Assembly (NCBI GenBank): GCA_039545355.1
Contig: BCJJ01000005.1
Location: 1,611,008 to 1,675,007, forward strand
Reading direction: 5' to 3'
DNA: 64,000 bases
Origin: Trichosporon coremiiforme
Lineage: Eukaryota > Basidiomycota > Tremellomycetes > Trichosporonales > Trichosporonaceae
The notes under the pieces were generated by a model. That model did no database searches and was not told where the DNA came from. It saw only the letters and a list, made by a program, of their open reading frames with translations. This document shows positions 13,486-24,277 of the stretch, in pieces. The first letter of the stretch is position 1. Each line of letters opens with the position of its first letter. Both the position numbers and the translations under genes were made by a program.

Positions 13486-14287
13486 ATGGTAAGTCTCATT
13501 GATAGTGGAAGAGCTAACAGAACAGTTGCCTCTCGCCCTTCTTTCCGCCGCTCAAGGGAAGCCGATGGTACGTTCGCAATACCTTTGACGACGCGAGGAG
13601 GGACTGACATCACTCTCCACATCTGATCTGACCATGCTTCACGTACGCGACACACTATACCCAATGTCCCTCGACACTACTGCGTCTGTACGCGATCACT
13701 TCTACTGCCACTCGATCCCCGATTACAGCTTGTCGAGCTCAAGAACGGCGTCACCTTCAACGGCCACCTCGTCGACTGCGATCACTTCATGAACGTCACG
13801 CTGCGCGAGGTGTACCAGACCAGTGCCGATGGAGAGAAGTTCTGGAAGATGAAGGAGATGTTTATCAAGGGAAATGTTGTGAGTAGAAGATGTCCCTCCG
13901 AGAGGGTGGCATGAAAGTTGCTGCCGTCGTGGGCTTTCGAGCCCAGCTGAGCTGCCGTTTGTAAGCTGACCTCCGAGATCAAGTACTTCCGTATCGCCGA
14001 CTCAGTACTTGACCAGGCAGCTGAGGAGCAGAAGCAGCTCCAGATGCAGCGCCAGCGCCAGGGCAACAGGGGTAAGCTCGCAGACTCCATCCTCGAACAA
14101 GCTGACACGCAGGTGGACGCGGCGGAAACATGGGCGGTCGAGGTAAGCTAACATCTGATCGCATAGCTGATGTGCAGGAGGTCGCGGAGGACCGCCCCGA
14201 GGAGGACCCCCTCGCGGTCGTGGTGGACCGGGAGGCCGTGGACGAGGTGGACACCAGCAGCACGGACCGAGAGCGCCCGCGGCTTAG
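13486..14287 (+). CDS. LSM4: LSM4, U6 snRNA-associated Sm-like protein
   Basis: LSM4 belongs to the LSM1-7 and LSM2-8 rings that act in mRNA decay and U6 snRNP function. Exons are 13486-13488, 13526-13567, 13729-13878, 13978-14071, 14113-14142 and 14178-14287, giving 142 residues. Exon 1 is the ATG alone. The Sm1 motif is [39 protein letters not shown] and Sm2 is FIKGNVIKYFRIAD, both close to LSM4 of other fungi. After about residue 95 the protein becomes an Arg-Gly-Gly-rich tail (GGRGGPPRGGPPRGRGG), which is also typical of LSM4 and is built from three short exons. The acceptor before IKYF is CCGAG rather than the more usual pyrimidine-AG but the frame supports it. Confidence 0.95.
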
Positions 14288-15558
14288 TGTATGCATAAAC
14301 ATAGTAAATCGGCAAAGAGGAGAAGAGGAGAAGCCGTGCTCACGATCCATGGGTCCAGACTGATTTTCCTGACACTCCGGTAGCTTCGAGACTCAGTGTG
14401 GCGATGCCTGGATGCGAGCTATCCGGTACAGCTGACCACAGTCTGCCTACCGAGGCTAGCGGGGCAAAACTGGCAGCGCCGATATGCAAGCCGGCAGGTG
14501 TAGCCCCCTCATCAGCACGCCGCACCGGTTAACGCCGTGATTCCAAAGCTCCAGTGACGATGATACAGATAGTAAGATGACATAGATATTGCCACAGCGT
14601 GCGCAGCGAGACCAGCAGATGCTGTTAGTGCTTCTTGATAGACTGCGCTGGCGCGGACTGCGTTTGGCGAACGATCGGCCCTCATTACGCAGCAGAAGAA
14701 GTGATACGCTCCTTCTGCCGGCCACAGCACATATGCTTCCACGCTGCCAAGCGTCTAAATGGTATCTCAGTGGTGAAATGTGGTGACTGTGTCCAAGTCT
14801 GAGCATGCCGTGGAGCGTCCGGTGTTGAAGGAGGATATACGATGGAAGGAGGCGAGCAGCTCCACATGGAGGTGGGGAGCTGCTGCGGGCAGCGTTACAC
14901 TACCTGATTATGCACGAATTTGTACTAGGCATTGGCGAGACATTGGCGAGCGCACAGCGTCACGCGACGAGCAGAGCGTTTGATATCACCATGAAGTGCC
15001 CAATGACACCTGAAACGACACGCACGGTCATTCGAAACCTTGCGTTCTGACTGGTGACAATCGCAAGTGGAGGTGGTCCATCAGGAAGAAATAGGATCGG
15101 CGGTTTTCTTGGCGTTTCCGCGCCTTGACCTTTTGATGCTCGGTGGGAACGTCTGCGGACGACTCCCGCAGCAGTTGGACGTTTCGGGCTACGTTACAAG
15201 CACATGCACGCAATGCACGCCTATGGAGCACGTCTGTGACAATGTGAAAGGAGGCGAGGAAGGGGCAGGGGTTATTCCCCGTTTGATCGATTTCAGACTC
15301 GGTTATAGTTTTCTCCGCGCGTGTCCTCATGACCCCTTCCTTGAGATCTCCTCGCTATCGCCATATCGCGGATTGTCAACAACTACCTTCTCCGCTCTTA
15401 TCTCCGTTTTCATCACTTGCCCATTACTCACTCTTCATCTACTCTGATTTCCAACTCTTGCCTCCCCTCTCGGCTTCTTATTGAACGCTTGCGCTGCTGC
15501 ATCCGACTACCCAGCTCTCTATCTCACATACCCCTCGCCGTTCGCACCGCCGCCCGAC
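14288..15558. other. Intergenic, no gene seen
   Basis: About 1.27 kb between two tandem genes. The last 250 bases (about 15,310-15,558) are pyrimidine-rich and look like the leader of the next gene. The remaining frames are short and I could not join them into a plausible exon set. Confidence 0.5.
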
Positions 15559-16857
15559 ATGCCGCTTCCCAAGTTTGGGCATCGACGTGTCAAGTCGTCC
15601 TACGACCAGCCGCCGACACCACCTGTACTGGTCGTGCAGCATGATGACACGCCGCCGCAGTCCATCCTCAAGAGCCCCAGCCTGAGCCCGACCACGACCA
15701 CGGATAATCGCCGCTCGCTGCGTCATGACTCCAGTGCTCTGTCCGTCGATTCTCTGTCGAGAGACTTCCAGCGTTTCGATACCAAGGACTCGGTCTGGTC
15801 TGTGGACGAGCCCCCCAGCCCGCGGACGCCCAGTTCCACTCCTGGCACGTCCATCTCGTCGACCGCCGGCATGTGCCCGTTGCCCGAAAGCACGGAGCAG
15901 AACCGCTTTCCCTTCTTTTCCATGACGCTCTCGTCGACCTCGACTCTGAGCTTTATCGCTCTGCCCGTTACCATGCGACCGTTGGTGTTGGACGCAATCA
16001 ACCGGGCTTGGAAGCGGGGCATCAAGTCTACGAACAGCGTGGAGTACGCCCCGGAGCTAATGCAATGGCACAAGAAGAAGGGCTGCGATGGTGGAGTCTG
16101 GGAGGTCACGATGAAGGAGAACTGCTGGATGCCGAGGAGCGAAGACAAGGTTGCGTGCGTATACTCTCCGGCTATATGCTTATTGGCGTCCAGCTGACCA
16201 TCAGATCTAAACGAATCATCCTGTATCTGATGACGGCGTTCGCGAAGTGCGGATACGAGCTGGCGTCCTCGTTCACGGCGACCATCAAGGACACAGGCAA
16301 GGACACGCTGATGTTCAACACCTGCACTCCCGATCCAGACCCGGTCTTCATGGGCGTCGCGTTCTATGGATCAGATCGCATCTGGATTATCGATGCTGAG
16401 GCGGATGTCGGTCAGGCGCTCGAGGAGGGTATCAAGGCGACCTGGGTGGACGGCGTGCGTGACGCCCGTGTCCGCGAGAGGCACTGCCGCGAACTGAGGC
16501 TGAGGAGCAACCCATGTAAGTGTCATGTTTGATCGGCCGCTGGCCAGGTTCTTCCATTCCATTCCGGGCCCTCCGCTGACACACACAGGGACGGCGCACA
16601 ACGCCTCTGCGCTAATTTCGGCGCGGTGTATCCAGGTCACCATCATGAAGCTCGTCACTTACCACTCGAACTACAAGTACGTGGGCGCCATCAACATGAC
16701 GGACCGCGATGAGCCCGGCATGCCGCTCACCGTGTACCGCCTCGACACCTCGACCCCGAGCATGCCGTTCCCGAAGATTGAGCCGATCAGCGACCAAGCG
16801 CGCCAGTCGATGGGCGTTGGTCTTTCCCACTCGCGCTCTCATCACTCTCAACAATAG
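15559..16857 (+). CDS. Conserved fungal protein of unknown function
   Basis: Three exons, 15559-16154, 16205-16515 and 16589-16857, give 391 residues. The first 110 residues are Ser/Thr/Pro-rich and look disordered (PPTPPVLVVQHDDTPPQ, SPSLSPTTTTDN). The rest is folded-looking: AINRAWKRGIKSTNSVEYAPELMQWHKK, then IILYLMTAFAKCGYELASSF, then DTGKDTLMFNTC, FMGVAFYGSDRIWIID, and a second part beginning WTAHNASALISARCIQVTIM. The W--GI--...Y---.-W and G--L-----...KDTL-F spacing is like a widespread uncharacterised fungal family in which a lone domain senses or binds an unknown ligand; I recognise the pattern but cannot name a function. No signal peptide or membrane segment is clear. The start codon is the ATG directly after a pyrimidine-rich leader. 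Confidence 0.75.
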
Positions 16858-17173
16858 ATTCCTTAACGTTACCTAGGAGTAACTCTATCTGTTACTTCTT
16901 TCTGTACTACTACCTTATGAACATGCAAGATTACTTGTTGCTTGCTATGCATGCATGCGCGCGGCAGAGCAGGCTAAGCATAGCCGGCCTTGATCTCAAT
17001 CCAATGGTAGCGCACGTGGTTATCACGTGAAGTCGGGTGCCACACTCGCCCCACCGGAGTTTTAGGCCCAAGAAGGGTCCGCTCCGATCCGTACGTGCCT
17101 CTGCAGCCTGGTGCTGGCATCGAAGCGAGCAACAGCGACAGCATCGCTCTCCACCACCCCTAACTCTGCTAAA
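16858..17173. promoter_or_regulatory. Intergenic before ATP synthase subunit J gene
   Basis: A 316-base tandem spacer. It contains the alternating purine-pyrimidine run at about 16,946-16,961 (tatgcatgcatgcgcgcg) but no coding sequence. The promoter of the next gene must lie here. Confidence 0.45.
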
Positions 17174-17967
17174 ATGTTCGGTCTCCGCAAGTGGCCCACT
17201 CCCGTACGTCTGCCGTCGAGCGCCGCGCGAGCGAAATGCTGACTGAGACTCTCTTCTTGCGAAACTCTACGACCCGAACTGCGTCTGAATGACTCATGCG
17301 AACCTCGAACTGCGAACTTGACTCACCTCGGCTATGTCATTCCGTGCGACATTCTCGATGCAAACAACGCTCGGCGGACTCGGAACAATGGCGCTTATGA
17401 ACTGTGCTGGATTCTGGAACGATGCGCGCGCCTGGAAACGATGATGTTGTGATGTGTTGGAAACGGATATGACGAATCGATGGACCGTACGGAACCGTGA
17501 CACGACTTTGCTCCGCTCGCTCTCTCGCTCGTTTCGCCGACACAACTACACGAATCACGATGCTCTGTATGTCGGATTACCGCCGTTACTACCTCTGTCT
17601 GCACCTGCAAACTTGTGTCGGGTTCTGAACGCGCCCGGATGTTTGTTGAACGATCGGTTGCCCCAACAGTTCGCCAAGCCCCTCGCTCCCTTCTTCTTCG
17701 CCTCGGTCGTCACCGTCTGGGGTGTCGCCAAGATGCAGGACATGGGTGTCTCTTGTGAGTGGCGCAGGACGGCAGTGTTGTGACGCAAGCCGGATCGGGG
17801 TCGGAAGACTTGGCCGGTGGAAGGTCAACGGAGAAGACTATTGCGGGCACTACCGAGCAGCAGTTGGCATGGTCTAAGCGCACACAACTAACATCACAGC
17901 CCCCGAGGCCCTCAAGGACCCCCGCAACCCCTACGCCGCTGGCATTGTCAAGGCCCAGCACCACTAA
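17174..17967 (+). CDS. ATP18: Mitochondrial ATP synthase subunit J (Atp18)
   Basis: Three exons, 17174-17203, 17670-17754 and 17900-17967, give only 60 residues, the usual size (yeast Atp18 is 59). Exon 1 codes MFGLRKWPTP, which matches the family start ..KK/R-PTP. Exon 2 codes the single membrane segment FAKPLAPFFFASVVTVWGVAKMQD. Exon 3 codes SPEALKDPRNPYAAGIVKAQ, with the conserved DPRNP near the C-terminus. Subunit J sits in the Fo membrane sector and helps stabilise or dimerise the complex. The first intron is 466 nt and the second 145 nt, so introns make up over three quarters of the gene; without splicing no long frame exists and the gene is easily missed. Confidence 0.9.
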
Positions 17968-18105
17968 GTGCATCGTCGGATCTAAATAGATGATGCAAAA
18001 GTAGACCAAGGCAGGATCAAAACTGGGGCAGAGACGTTGGCATTTTATATTCATGCTGAAAACTGCTACAGATCGTGTGCTCGTACTATCTCTCACAGCC
18101 ATCTT

Positions 18106-19415
18106 TTACGCAAAGTTGGAGGCGTTGATGAGAGCGGGGAGGCCGTTTTCGCCAGAGCCAGTGTACTGGTAGTAGTCGACCATGATGCCGGCCTTGATCT
18201 TCTTGCCGTCCTTGATCTTGTTCAGGATGTAGTTGGCGAGCCTGGGGTTCATGCCGCCAATGCCGAGGCCGAAGGTCGGAGCTCCGACGCCCTTGGCGAT
18301 CCACTGTGGCGGCGCGCCGGGGAACTTGGAGCCGTTGGTGTAGACAAGGGTGAACTCGTCCTTGGGCACGGCGCCGGTCGTGGTGTCGAGGAGAGTGAAG
18401 ATCTTGTTCGCCTTGTCGCCGATCTGCGACGGCGTGTCGAGCCCATACCAGTCGTGGATCTTGATCTTGCCCGCGCCGTTCAGGAGGTCAGCCGTGAAGC
18501 CGTCCGGGTTGTCATTCGGCCAGCTCGTCGGGTGGATCCCCTGGCCCTTCGGGTACTGCGAACTGTAGCGCGTGAAAAGGACGCCCTTGCCGCGAACGTC
18601 GCCGAGACGCGGCACACCCTCCGACCAGCACCAACGCTCTCCATTGTCGTACTGCATCAGGCAGTTGTAGATCGCGTTCGCAAACTCGGGGTCGTTCTCC
18701 TGCTCCTGCTTCAATGAGAAAATAAGGGTCTCTGTCGGGTGGTCCTTGAGGAAGGCATAGAAGGCGTCGGTCCACTCCTTCAGCGTGCCGTACTCGGGGC
18801 GCATGCCGTGGTACGCTGGAATGTTAGGTGACGGCCCAGCAATATGCTTAACACTTACTCTGGAGCTCGCCGTCCCTGTGCTTCAACCTGAGATCGAACC
18901 AGCGCACACCAGCCTTGAGCTGCTCCTGAGGTCCACACGTCTGGCACTGGGACATCCATACTGGGCGTCAGCTACGTTTGAAGAACAGCTTGCGACTCAC
19001 GTCCATGGAGGGAGCAGCTCTCGTGGGTTCCAGCGATAGCAATCTCGTTGAGACCGAGGTTGTCGTCGAGGTCCTTCATGTAGCCAGTCGGGCTGGCCTC
19101 GTTAAGGAAGACGAGAGTGTTGGAATTCTCGTCGTTCGTGCAGATCTGGTAGATGAGGACGCCCGTGATACCCTGGAGCTGCTGCCAGCCGCGGTTTCGG
19201 TCTCCGGGCATAGGCGCGAGAGGGACATTGACGACGCCGGTCTGGCCGTTCACCTCGTACTTGACGGTGAGCTGAGGGTCACCGCCGCGAGGACCGAGGG
19301 CGGACAGGTCGTAGGTCGTGACGTTGTTGTTGGTATCGCCGGGGTAGATCATCTCCTCCTCGACCGCAGCCGAGGTGACCTTGATATTGGACGGAACCTG
19401 AATGCGAATAGACAT
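18106..19415 (-). CDS. PI-PLC X-domain-like phosphodiesterase
   Basis: Three exons, 19415-19001, 18960-18859 and 18815-18106, give 408 residues. After an N-terminal beta-rich segment of about 120 residues (MSIRIQVPSNIKVTSA..., VKYEVNGQTGVVNVPLAPMPGDRNRGWQ), the catalytic barrel starts with NEIAIAGTHES, whose His is the expected first catalytic histidine. The spliced exons then give GVRWFDLRLKHRDGEL, YHGM with the second histidine, and ETLIFSLKQE with the acidic residue typical of the X domain. Bacterial-type PI-PLCs have this X half only, without C2 or Y domains, as here. It likely cleaves phosphatidylinositol or GPI-type lipids by cyclic phosphodiester formation. No signal peptide is obvious. 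An in-frame extension upstream of the Met at 19415 exists but looks like leader sequence. Confidence 0.88.
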
Positions 19416-22007
19416 AGTCGCTGTGTGTTGATGAAAAGGAGAAGAAAGGACAGCAAAAAAGGTGGGAAGTGATCGGAAGGAAGGCTCTCGGCTTACAACA
19501 TCCAGCGAAGTCGAGCATAGCCCAGCCATGTACGTCATTCCCAGCCTGCCCTTGCGACCAATCCAGCAACAACTCGGCGCCAGCCAGGGTCCGAAACTCA
19601 GCTTCCTCACACTTCATCTCACAATCGTCCTTACGAAACGCACAGCCTGACAACCTCCTTCCAGCCAAGACATGAACCTCTCCGTCGCGCCCACCCCTGC
19701 CATCAACTGACCTCGGAGTGACCACTACACTGTCCAGACCGTGACCCAACATTTTACTGATCTGACGACAGCAAATGTTCCTGGACACCGAACCTTGCCG
19801 TCGACTTGACCATGCAGGCGGTACCGACAGCCTGGGAACTCGGAAATGCTTACAGTCAAAGACATACGAATGCGACGCCGTGGTGTGTGAGTGGCAGCTT
19901 CTACTGTCCACGGCGGCCGAGATAAGCAGCACCAGGTGACTGGTAGTGCCCACCTTTGCTAAACTGTCGCAACACCATGCACGCACGCAGTGCATGATCC
20001 CCTCCACCCACTTGTGGTCGGACAAGATCGGACGGCGGTTATGATTCATGACTCAGCCGTTTCCATGCCTGACAGCCCCTAGCGAGCTCAGCGGGGCCCG
20101 AGGGGACCTGCACGCCGATGTGGAGATGATGCTCACTGATGGAACACGAGGATCTGTCTTCCTTTGGTGCCCAACGCCTGATCTCGCCCCTCCTGCACTC
20201 TGCGCCAACTCTCAGAGCCGACAAAGTGGGCTATCAGCTATCGGGCTATCTTGCACGTGAAGCATGTTCAGCCCGGATCGTCTCGCTTCATGTTTGCACT
20301 ACATTGCTTGCTGCACATCCCTTGCTTCGATCTGTAATCGGCTGGGAGCCCCAGGCTGCTTGTCCCCCACCCTCGAGGACGATCTCGACTGATGACAGAC
20401 TGACAATACTGCTCTGCGCAACTGCGGCTGCGCTTTATTACGGCCTCACAACATTCTAGCCCCCCGTTGTGTGATGTGTGATCCCTCGAAGGTGGTGTGC
20501 CTTCTTACGCCCGAATCGCGCCCTGCGCCTGGGTGGGCCTCATGCATACGCAACGCAGTTTCCGCATTCCTCGCTGGTCCGGGTTCAAGTGATTGCTCCT
20601 CCTTTCCGCTGGACCGCGTGCCCCCCTTAGCAGCCTCCCTGGCACCGCACCGCGGGCTGCGTGGTGCTGACGGCGTGTTGGCTTGCAAAGTGGTTAGTCC
20701 TCTTTCCTTTCCCCCAGTGATTCTAGACACCACTTTCTGTGTCTCGGCGTCAAAACAGCAACGCCAGAACTTAGTTGGTCGATGGTGATGACGCCTCGCT
20801 CATGCCTTTCCTTTCGCCACCAGCGTCGCCCTCGTCCAGCGCGCCCTCGCCCTCCCGACGGCACATCACGACCGCCCTCGTACACCAACACCCCAGTACA
20901 GGCTGACAGTCCAGGCTCGCGACTCGCACCCTGGCGCGAGCCACTCTCAGCCACACCCTTACACGTCGTTGCACTCGTCTGCGAAGGAGCCGCCCACATC
21001 AGTGCTACAGGAAACCCGAAGCTTGCGCTCGCGCTCCGCCGGGGTAGGACTGGCGAGGACAGGGGCTGTCGTTTCCCCACCGCCAGCCTAAGTGCTTCGG
21101 GAAAGGAGGGGCGACAGTGATGAACGGCGGCAGCAGTCCAGTTTCCTTCTGGTGGAGTCTCGGCGCGCAGCTCGCCGCGCCGTCCAACGCCATGGAGCTT
21201 GCTGACATGATGGGATCCCACGGATCCTCTCGGTGAGTTTCTATCCCATCTGAAATCTACTACTGTCTCTACCTCTACGGTATCCCACAGCGCACCCGGC
21301 GCTCTTTTATGTCTTTCGGCCAAGCAAACCTCCGTCAAGGGCAAGGCAAGACAGAGGTGTTGCGTGGTGTGTGTACGGGTGCGAGTGATGTATGACGCAC
21401 ACGAACAATGCGTGTCGTCTGCCCACCATCAAGGCGGCCATCATGTCCCAACAAGACAGACGCAACACCCTATGTACCCGGGATAAGAATCTGTGCTCTA
21501 ACACTAAATTCTTGCTCCTGTGACTGTCTTCGATCTCTATCTCTCGCACCAGCACGTTTTGCGCCTGCCCACCTCGCTGCGCTGCTCGAACTTCGCGTGT
21601 TGACTTCCGTGAATCCGCCTTGATGGCGGTCAACGCCCACGCTCTACAATGCGCCTCTAGCCATCACTCACGATGTCGCCGCTGTCACGTCTCCTTGCCC
21701 ATATTATCGTACCACATCAACTACTCCGAACGCCCAGGGTGGTGCACAGTGACGTCGACTGGCGAACGAGGTTTGATATAACGGGCGCGATATAACGGGC
21801 GCTTCGACATCGCTCCGCCCTTCGACAGCCCCTCCAAGCCCCCTCGACAGCATCGCTGGAAGCCTTCTCACGCCTGCATGACACAGACGTCCCCGGCAAC
21901 GACACACTCTGCACACCCAGTTTCTCTCCCTGTCCTGTAAGGTTTCCTCTAGCGCTTACTGTTGAAGTGAACCTTCCTCTATTCCTCGTATTTCTCGGGC
22001 GCAAGAC
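19416..22007. other. 2.6 kb region without a convincing gene
   Basis: It starts with the PI-PLC promoter and ends with the leader of the orphan gene. A 216-codon frame on the - strand (20694-21344) has no recognisable domain and is probably a by-product of GC-rich composition. A frame at 21120 on the + strand (MNGGSSPVSFWWSLG) followed by a GTGAGT donor could be a first exon, but I cannot connect it. Near the right end are a CRE-like TGACGTC (21750-21756) and a 14-bp tandem duplication. Confidence 0.45.
21775..21802. repeat. Perfect tandem duplication of a 14-mer
   Basis: The 14-mer GATATAACGGGCGC occurs twice without a gap, at 21775-21788 and 21789-21802. It contains a GATA core and a TAACGG (Myb-like) core. 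It sits 206 bases before the orphan gene's start codon and just after TGACGTC. Confidence 0.75.
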
Positions 22008-22844
22008 ATGTCCGAAATTGGCCGCTTCCCCGAGCGCTGGGACCTCTACTACCAGTGAGTTGGCAAGAGTGTGGTGTGTTGATCTGGAGCCGTGCTCTAC
22101 GGTCGAGGGGTGGCTATCTGGTGGTGTCGTGTGGGCCTGCGAGCCGACTGCGAGTGAGCCACGAGCGACCAGAGAGCGGCTTGTGAATCTGGCGGCGCCG
22201 TAACGGCAGCCTTGCGCCACTTGATCAGTGAACCGGCCGGTGGCGTTCCGTGAGGCAATATTGACATGAACAGGCAATACCTCCTTCACTCCTGCATGCA
22301 CTCCGAGTGTATCTGGCTCGAAGGCAGTGAGTGCTACGACGTGTGGCAGGTTAGCTCACCAGTGTGGTACTTCCCCGAACCCGGCCGCCGCGCCGATACG
22401 CTCCATATGTTTACTCCGTCTCGCTATGGACCCATCGAGTGAGCCACTCCGCATGGTTGGACTGACGAACAGTGATTTTAGGGTATGTTCTTCCCCTTAC
22501 CCATTGAACAGTGCTGACTTCCAAAGTTCTATGACTTCCATCTGGTAATCTGATTCCTTCTGTGGCGAGCTGACCATCAGCCCAACGGCACCATGATCGA
22601 ACAGAGTAAGCTACAGCACCTGGTTTCTAACTGACACTGCAGTGGCCTGGTACTGCGCTCGGACGATTGTGCATCATTGACCATAGGCGGTACGTCGGCA
22701 ACGAAGACCCTGACAAGGAATGGCTTCAAGACTACGTCGCCTGTAAGTCCCTATGCCACTTCTGGCCTGACCGCAGACGACCTCAACATGGTCACGGTCG
22801 ACATGGTCGTGCTCGTCCCCGGTGCCGACCAGCTAGTCAACTAG
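22008..22844 (+). CDS. Orphan small protein, nine exons, function unknown
   Basis: I do not recognise this protein. Hand-built exons are 22008-22054, 22274-22326, 22363-22438, 22473-22482, 22527-22544, 22581-22605, 22643-22649, 22687-22742 and 22777-22844. All eight introns are GT...AG and the joined frame stays open for 120 codons to TAG. Five introns have a TGAC-type branch shortly before the acceptor. The product (119 residues) begins MSEIGRFPERWDLYYQQYLL, continues CMHSECIWLEGMWYFPEPG, then SRYGPIDDFRFYDFHLPNG and EWLQDYVAYDLNMVTVD, and ends LVPGADQLVN. It is rich in Trp, Tyr and Met, has no signal peptide and no membrane segment. Exons of 7, 10 and 18 nt are unusually small. No single frame exceeds 50 codons, so ORF-based annotation would miss it. 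The 7-nt exon is the least certain part. Confidence 0.6.
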
Positions 22845-24277
22845 TTCTACCAAGTTCGGTATCTCGTACACGAAGACTCGCGTCCCCGCGACGCGCAATG
22901 TTGCTACCTACCACACTGTACTATCATCTCTACCACTGCTCACTGCTCGATGTGTTCGAAACGCCCATAACGCAAAACGCAAACACACTACGAATCGTCA
23001 AGCCCGCCCGTCCCTGTCTCAGCTATCCATTGTGTAGAAGCAGAAGCTATGCTATTGTGTACCCATGGAGGACACGGCCACACCGGTGGCCGAGGACGGC
23101 GCCGCATTCCGTCGCGATCGAGATGACGGCTCATCAAGCGAGTGAAGGCAGGTGTCCGGGCGTCAGCCGCCGGTCTTTGGTAGGTCACTTCGGCTGTTCG
23201 ATTCTATACCATAGCGCCCGACTTTTGCCGCGTTAAGAGGTACCGCGCGTATGCCCTTGCTCGGTCTGTGATATGTCGAGGAAGACAGGAACGACGGCAG
23301 TGCCGATAAGAGGGATTAGAGTTTGGCAGGGAGATCGCGTACTGCCGCCCTGCGTATGATGCTGACGGGCATGGGGCTTGAAGCCCGCAGATGCGCGGGC
23401 CTGCAGGTCCGCTGGCCCGCAGCCGAGGAGCCGGGCCGCTATGCATGTCTGATGGGGGATGTACGGGCGGCGATGACGAGGAGTGCAGCAGGACTGAGCC
23501 GAGCCGAACGGGGGCGATTAGGCTTCCTTACGTTCCACCACGTGTGCCTTGTGTCCTGTGACTCGTGCCGCTGCATGGCTGCGCACAGCGGGCATCGGGG
23601 CCACCGTGCGATGGGCGGTGCGGAGCGGAGCGAGGGCGCATGACGGCGGTGCTACGCCCTTACGCGTCGCGCATTGAGCGTTGGGAGGTGCAGATCTTCT
23701 GACCGCAAGTCTGGAACGAGTGAAGGCATGCATGAAGCACTAAACACTGTTCCCCTCGGCGCGCGCTGGGTGTTCTGAATCATCAGGGGTGGGGCGGCGC
23801 AGCCGGCCCCCGGCCCATGAATAGGACCGTGGCAGGGCGAGACCGGCTAACCAGGCTATGGCAGGCGCACTCGGAGCCGACTATAATTATAGTTGCCAGG
23901 ACCAGGCCGTCCTAGGTGTCCCTGGCCATACCTGTCTCCCTGAGCACACACCGTACCTGGACATTGGGGTGAGCCTGGCCGAGTCTGCGCGTGCATCACA
24001 GGCAGGCTCGCTCCTCCAAGCTACCCGTGACGCAGCTCGTCGTTGCTTGCCCTCACTGCTGCAGCACCACCAGTCCGCTACAACCTAGACCAGACACTCG
24101 ACGTTGATTGTCCCAACCCGACATCTCACACCTCACCTCATACAACATCGCATCGTCTCTCATTCCTCTCACTTCTTCACCGTCTGTAAACTTTTCGACA
24201 TACACGCACACGATAACAACCCATTCCATAAACACCAACACCGCCTTCCCCCCTCGCCCCCCGCCGTGGACTCCACC
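22845..24277. other. Intergenic, no gene seen
   Basis: About 1.4 kb between the orphan gene and the phosphatidylserine decarboxylase. The last 200 bases (about 24,080-24,277) are C/A/T-rich leader-like sequence. The short frames at 23,323-23,643 and 22,667-23,236 show no family features. Confidence 0.45.

Noticed and set aside
20694..21344. 216-codon - strand frame in the orphan region
   Set aside because: Arg/Gly/Ser-rich, no domain, no splice logic and no leader-like sequence upstream.
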